A DNA stretch of 7,608 nt from positions 1 through 7,608 of the forward strand of contig JAIRRF010000001.1 in assembly GCA_031256115.1 (NCBI GenBank). The letters run 5' to 3'. The stretch comes from Treponema sp. GTDB taxonomy: Bacteria; Spirochaetota; Spirochaetia; Treponematales; Breznakiellaceae. The notes beneath the pieces were generated by a model that was not told the origin of the DNA, made no database searches, and saw nothing but the letters and a program-made list of their open reading frames with translations. Position 1 is the first letter of the stretch. Each line of letters starts with the position of its first letter. The translations under genes were made by a program, and so were the position numbers. Positions 4,273-7,608 of the stretch are shown one piece after another.

Positions 4273-6036
4273 ATGATGGTAAACCTAAAAATAAACGGTA
4301 TTCCTGTTAAGGTCGAAGAAGGAGTAACGATTCTTGATGCGGCCAAAGAAGCAAACATAAAGATTCCTACCCTTTGTTATAATCCGGATCTTCCCCCCTG
4401 GGCTTCCTGCGGAATTTGTATAGTCCGCATTGCCGGCAATCCCAAGATGCTCAGGGCCTGCTGTACCCAGGTAGACGGCGGTATGGAAGGAAAGGAAATT
4501 ATTACCCACGATGCGGAAATTATTGCTACCCGGAGGGTCATATTGGAGTTGATCCTTTCCAATCATCCCAATGACTGCCTCCAGTGTCCCCGAAACGGAA
4601 GCTGTGAATTACAAGAATTGGCCTCCGACTTTGATATCCGGGAAAGCCCTTTTAAGAAGGTTCTTCGGGATCTTCCCGTGGACGATTCCAACCCGGCCAT
4701 TGTTCTTTGCCCGGAAAAATGTGTCCGCTGTGGGCGCTGTGTCAAGGTCTGCCAGGAAGTGCAGAATGTTTGGGCCCTGGAATTTCTGGGACGGGGAATC
4801 AAGGGAAAAATCGCCAGCGCAGCGGATGCGCCTTTGGGTGAAAGCCCCTGCATCAAATGCGGTCAATGCGCGGCTCACTGCCCGGTGGGGGCCATCTACG
4901 AGCGGGACGATACGGCAAAGGTCTGGGCCGCTTTGCAAAACCCCGATCAGCATACGGTGGTACAAATCGCTCCGGCGGTCCGGGTAGCCCTGGCGGAAGA
5001 ATTCAAATTTATGCCGGGAACCATCGCTACCAGGCGGATTTACGCCGCCCTGCGCCGGCTTGGCTTTAATACCGTCTTCGACACCAATTTTTCAGCGGAT
5101 TTAACGATCATGGAAGAGGGTACCGAGTTGGTAAAACGCCTGACCGGAAATTCAAAAGACATTCCCCTTATTACAAGCTGCTGCCCCGCCTGGGTCGAGT
5201 ATATGGAAGAATACTACGCCGACATGATCCCCAACTTTTCTACCGCAAAAAGCCCTCAGCAGATGATGGGGGCCATGATCAAGGCCTACTGGGCCGGCAA
5301 AGCCGGAGTCGATCCGGCCAAAGTATATTCCGTGTCGGTTATGCCCTGTACCGCCAAAAAGTGGGAAACCAGGCGTAACGACGACATGAAGAGCGCCGGA
5401 AATGGCTATGATGTGGACATTGCCATTACTACAAGAGAATTGGCCCGGATGATTAAACAGGCAGGTATCGACATTATGGCCCTGCCCGAAGAAGATGCAG
5501 ACCACCCTCTGGGTCCCTACACCGGAGCAGGAACTATCTTTGGCGTTACCGGCGGCGTTATGGAAGCAGCGGTCCGGACAGCCTATTTCCTTGTCACCAA
5601 AAAAGAATTGGGAAATCTAAACTTTAACGCAATCCGGGGCATGGACGGTGTCAAGGAAGCGGAGGTTGATTTCCAGAATGGGACCAAGATACGCATTGCC
5701 GTGGCTCATCAAATGGGGAACATCGCCGCGGTCCTGGATAAGATCCGGGCTGCCCGGGATGCAGGCAAGGAAACGCCCTACCATTTTGTGGAAGTTATGG
5801 CATGCCGGGGAGGCTGCATAGGCGGAGGAGGCCAGCCCTACGGCTGTACCGACGAGATACGCAAACAGCGGACAGCGGGCATTTACAACGATGACGAGAA
5901 ATCTCAGTACCGCTGTTCCCATCAGAATCCCTTTATAAACCAGGTCTACAAGGAATTCCTTGGGGAACCCAACGGGCACAAGGCCCATGAGCTTTTACAT
6001 ACCAGTTATACACCCAGAGAACTGTACTTAAAGTAA
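4273..6036 (+). CDS. hydA: [FeFe]-hydrogenase catalytic subunit (HydA/HndD), group A with four accessory cluster sites
   Basis: The 587-residue protein reduces protons or oxidises H2 at the H-cluster. Residues, counted from ATG 4273, are in order: N-terminal [2Fe-2S] domain with Cys35, Cys46, Cys49, Cys63; a His-Cys3 [4Fe-4S] site with His98, Cys102, Cys105, Cys111; and a two-[4Fe-4S] ferredoxin domain with Cys150, 153, 156, 160 and Cys193, 196, 199, 203. The catalytic domain has all three signatures: L1 TSCCPAW (proton-relay Cys303, ligand Cys304), L2 MPCTAKKWE (Cys359) and L3 EVMACRGGCIGGGGQP (Cys511, Cys515). The proton-path residues also look conserved, in MEEGTEL and in the Ser of FSTAKSPQQ. 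It is about as long as clostridial CpI and Desulfovibrio HndD. It lacks the C-terminal extension of the longer Thermotoga maritima HydA. It is the last gene of the operon, 13 nt after hydB, and a GC-rich hairpin follows. No frameshift or missing catalytic residue is seen. Confidence 0.97.
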   Translation: MMVNLKINGIPVKVEEGVTILDAAKEANIKIPTLCYNPDLPPWASCGICIVRIAGNPKMLRACCTQVDGGMEGKEIITHDAEIIATRRVILELILSNHPNDCLQCPRNGSCELQELASDFDIRESPFKKVLRDLPVDDSNPAIVLCPEKCVRCGRCVKVCQEVQNVWALEFLGRGIKGKIASAADAPLGESPCIKCGQCAAHCPVGAIYERDDTAKVWAALQNPDQHTVVQIAPAVRVALAEEFKFMPGTIATRRIYAALRRLGFNTVFDTNFSADLTIMEEGTELVKRLTGNSKDIPLITSCCPAWVEYMEEYYADMIPNFSTAKSPQQMMGAMIKAYWAGKAGVDPAKVYSVSVMPCTAKKWETRRNDDMKSAGNGYDVDIAITTRELARMIKQAGIDIMALPEEDADHPLGPYTGAGTIFGVTGGVMEAAVRTAYFLVTKKELGNLNFNAIRGMDGVKEAEVDFQNGTKIRIAVAHQMGNIAAVLDKIRAARDAGKETPYHFVEVMACRGGCIGGGGQPYGCTDEIRKQRTAGIYNDDEKSQYRCSHQNPFINQVYKEFLGEPNGHKAHELLHTSYTPRELYLK

Positions 6037-6056
6037 AGAAAATCTATGGGAACCAT

Positions 6057-6080
6057 ACCCCGTCCGCTCTGCGGCGGGGT
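6057..6080 (+). terminator. GC-rich stem-loop between convergent genes, probable operon terminator
   Basis: ACCCCG-T-CCGC (6057-6067) pairs with GCGGCGGGGT (6071-6080) through 10 base pairs with one bulged T and a TCT loop. TTGGTTGATT follows, which is T-rich but not a clean T-run, so it is an acceptable but not ideal rho-independent terminator for the hydrogenase operon. On the other strand it also lies just past the stop of the acyltransferase gene and could end both transcripts. Confidence 0.6.
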
Positions 6081-6087
6081 TGGTTGA

Positions 6088-7608
6088 TTACTTTGCCGGT
6101 TTTTTTCCGGCAGTAATGATTGCTTCAGCAATAACATCAACATACAGTTTAACAGAACTACCGGCAACATGAACTTTATCAGATCCAAGTGTCCAGGGCT
6201 GCTTTTCTATATGTGCAGCCCAGTCGGCCACGGTGACAAAGGGATATTTTTCCGGTAAAGTCCGCACATACAGCATGATTTTATAGGTTATCCAACTTGG
6301 GGTCATTACTCCGTTATAGGGCGTTAAGAAAATCAAGCGGTGTCCGGGCCGAATATCTCTTATTATGTCTTCGATTTTTCCCGGTGCATTTGAATTTGCA
6401 TTGGTTCCCAGCGTTACTACTATATATTCGCGCAGACTGTTGTTGTTCTGCATCTGCATCAGAAAATCATAACCCTCCGCCATCTGACGCGATGTGGCCG
6501 CGTCAACAATGCAGTCAGGAATGGTTTCAATCAGTAATTTGCGTGCAATCACTGTATTAGAATCTCCTACGATGATCACACCGGCATGCAGATAGCTGTT
6601 GACAGGGATTGCTCCCTTGGGAAATAATGGTTCACTGTTAATGGATTCTGTCCGGCGTTGAAGCGTTACGATTTTGTCCATATCCTGATAAAGCTGTCCT
6701 GTCAGTATCTGTTCTTCCAGGGCGCTGATTTCCGGCGCCCGGGCATAGACAAGACCGTCCATCACAACAAATACCAGGATAAATAATGAAGCAGTTGTGT
6801 AAAGCAGCCGGCGCAGGACAGGATGACGCCAATTCGGCAATGGGATTTTTCTGTGAAACAACGGCTCCAAACCATAAAATACCAGTACCGAAAATGCTAT
6901 GGAAAGCGCCAATGTTACCGTAACCGCCATTGGATTGCTCCTGAAATTATTGCTGTAAACAATATATAAAGGCCAGTGAAACAAATAAAGATTATAGGAC
7001 AATCCGGCTGTCGTGCTTAAAAACCGCGGTTCCCGGGTATTCGGCGTTAAACTGTGTAAAATCCCGGTAAGCCGGATTATAATAACCGTAAGTATTGATG
7101 AGGCCGCAAACCCAAAACGGTAGGTTTCCTTTCCGGAAAAACTCAATATCCGCCCCAGTACGATATAACCTCCGGTCAGCACAGCCATAACACTTACCAA
7201 AAAAAATATCCGGAATAATGACGAGGACGTTTTTTCCTTTGGCCTGAGCCTGAAAACCGTGGCCGATGCGGCTCCCAGTAAAAACGTGGAGGCCCGGGCC
7301 AAAGTATCAAAATAAACAGGAGATGGATCAATTGCGGCATCCGGGTCAATTGCAATAGCGTTATACATTGTCTGCATCCGCAGATAAGAAAACACTGCAC
7401 CCGTTACCGAAGCCGCCAAAAGCAGCATTCTAAAGAGGAATATACTTTTATTTGCATCTTCCGGAAAAAGTCTTTTGGCTAACAATGCAATGCCTGCACA
7501 TAAAAGCCCCCATAACAGATAAAGATGTACTTCTACTCCCAGAAACCAGGTATGTACGTACAGGTGCGGCAGCATTTGCGCTTCATAGGAACCGCCGTTA
7601 ATTATTTC
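6088..7608 (-). CDS. Acyltransferase-3 membrane protein with C-terminal SGNH domain (OatA-like), N-terminus missing
   Basis: The frame is open to the window edge, with residues EIINGGSYEAQ upstream of the first in-window Met (7575), so the gene begins outside and about 506 residues are visible. Numbering from that Met, HTWFLGVEVHLYLLWG (8-23) is a variant of the HTWSLxVEEQFY motif of acyltransferase-3 proteins. Several hydrophobic segments follow, with FDTLARASTFLLGA (89-102) and GLSYNLYLFHWPLY (191-204), both typical of the family. After a last membrane segment (about 258-277) comes an extracytoplasmic SGNH esterase-like domain: GDSN (337-340, Ser339), GTN (390-392) and SDKVHV (465-470, Asp466 and His469). 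This matches OatA-type enzymes that move acyl groups, often acetyl, across the membrane onto peptidoglycan or surface polysaccharide. The substrate cannot be told. The N-terminal catalytic histidine lies outside the window. The gene is convergent to hydA and seems functionally unrelated. Confidence 0.88.
   Translation of the reverse strand, partial: EIINGGSYEAQMLPHLYVHTWFLGVEVHLYLLWGLLCAGIALLAKRLFPEDANKSIFLFRMLLLAASVTGAVFSYLRMQTMYNAIAIDPDAAIDPSPVYFDTLARASTFLLGAASATVFRLRPKEKTSSSLFRIFFLVSVMAVLTGGYIVLGRILSFSGKETYRFGFAASSILTVIIIRLTGILHSLTPNTREPRFLSTTAGLSYNLYLFHWPLYIVYSNNFRSNPMAVTVTLALSIAFSVLVFYGLEPLFHRKIPLPNWRHPVLRRLLYTTASLFILVFVVMDGLVYARAPEISALEEQILTGQLYQDMDKIVTLQRRTESINSEPLFPKGAIPVNSYLHAGVIIVGDSNTVIARKLLIETIPDCIVDAATSRQMAEGYDFLMQMQNNNSLREYIVVTLGTNANSNAPGKIEDIIRDIRPGHRLIFLTPYNGVMTPSWITYKIMLYVRTLPEKYPFVTVADWAAHIEKQPWTLGSDKVHVAGSSVKLYVDVIAEAIITAGKKPAK
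6095..6111 (-). other. Small hairpin in the last codons of the acyltransferase gene
   Basis: GCCGG (6095-6099) and CCGGC (6107-6111) flank a 7-nt homopolymer, T on the plus strand and A on the minus strand. On the plus strand a T-run in the loop is not a terminator geometry, and on the minus strand it lies inside the coding end. It could add to the convergent hairpin at 6057-6080, but a function is not supported. Confidence 0.25.

Noticed and set aside
5617..5988. Minus-strand open frame (123 codons) opposite the HydA catalytic domain
   Set aside because: It is the reverse of the conserved L3 region of HydA and has no supporting features.
831..6036. A complex I (nuo) operon
   Set aside because: hydA has the complete L1, L2 and L3 H-cluster signatures, and no membrane or NuoB, NuoD or NuoI-type genes are present.
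1..7608. CRISPR array, tRNA, rRNA or insertion sequence
   Set aside because: I saw no regularly spaced repeats, no cloverleaf or rRNA-like segments, and no transposase or terminal inverted repeats. The short repeats found are tandem or low-complexity.

Overview
The window is bacterial DNA dominated by one five-gene operon on the + strand (831-6036). It encodes a multisubunit, NAD(P)-linked [FeFe]-hydrogenase of the HydABC/Hnd type. The order is hydC (NuoE-like), a stand-alone GHKL ATPase, an HndB/HydD-like thioredoxin-fold protein, hydB (NuoF-like) and hydA (catalytic [FeFe] subunit). All four H-cluster cysteines, the proton-relay cysteine, and ligands for a full relay of FeS clusters can be read in the translations. 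The complex probably couples H2 with NAD(P)H and ferredoxin, either by electron bifurcation or confurcation or as a simpler NADH-dependent enzyme. Sequence alone does not settle which.

Layout from left to right: (1) 1-167, minus strand: the 5' end of a gene for a secreted protein, cut by the window edge. (2) 168-272: an AT-rich divergent intergenic region with a 10-bp palindrome. (3) 273-689, plus strand: a small lipoprotein of unknown function, AT-rich compared with the rest, ending inside a degenerate 13-nt tandem repeat. (4) 690-830: intergenic, with a near-consensus sigma-70 promoter (TTGCAA, 17 nt, TATAAT) directly before hydC. (5) 831-6036: the hydrogenase operon, with gaps of 9-55 nt and good ribosome binding sites. 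(6) 6037-6087: a short convergent intergenic region with a GC-rich hairpin. (7) 6088-7608, minus strand: a membrane acyltransferase-3 protein with a C-terminal SGNH esterase domain (OatA-like), whose N-terminus lies beyond the right edge.

The organism is probably a strictly anaerobic, fermentative or acetogenic bacterium. The loose lipobox (FVGC, with Phe at -3), the GC content near 50% in the operon, and the combination of an Hnd-type hydrogenase with small lipoproteins fit a spirochaete such as a gut Treponema. This is an inference from pattern and was not confirmed by any search; a clostridial or other anaerobic host is possible.

How the genes work together: HydC, HydB and HydA should form the electron-transfer core. 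HydB binds FMN and NAD(P)H, HydC and HydB carry [2Fe-2S] and [4Fe-4S] centres, and HydA makes or oxidises H2. The HndB-like protein is probably an accessory subunit, because it lacks one of four cluster ligands. The GHKL ATPase is the least understood member. The HydE, HydF and HydG maturases needed to build the H-cluster are not in this window. The architecture is known from other anaerobes, so I do not claim a wholly new system. The most open questions are the roles of the embedded ATPase and the three-cysteine HndB-like protein.
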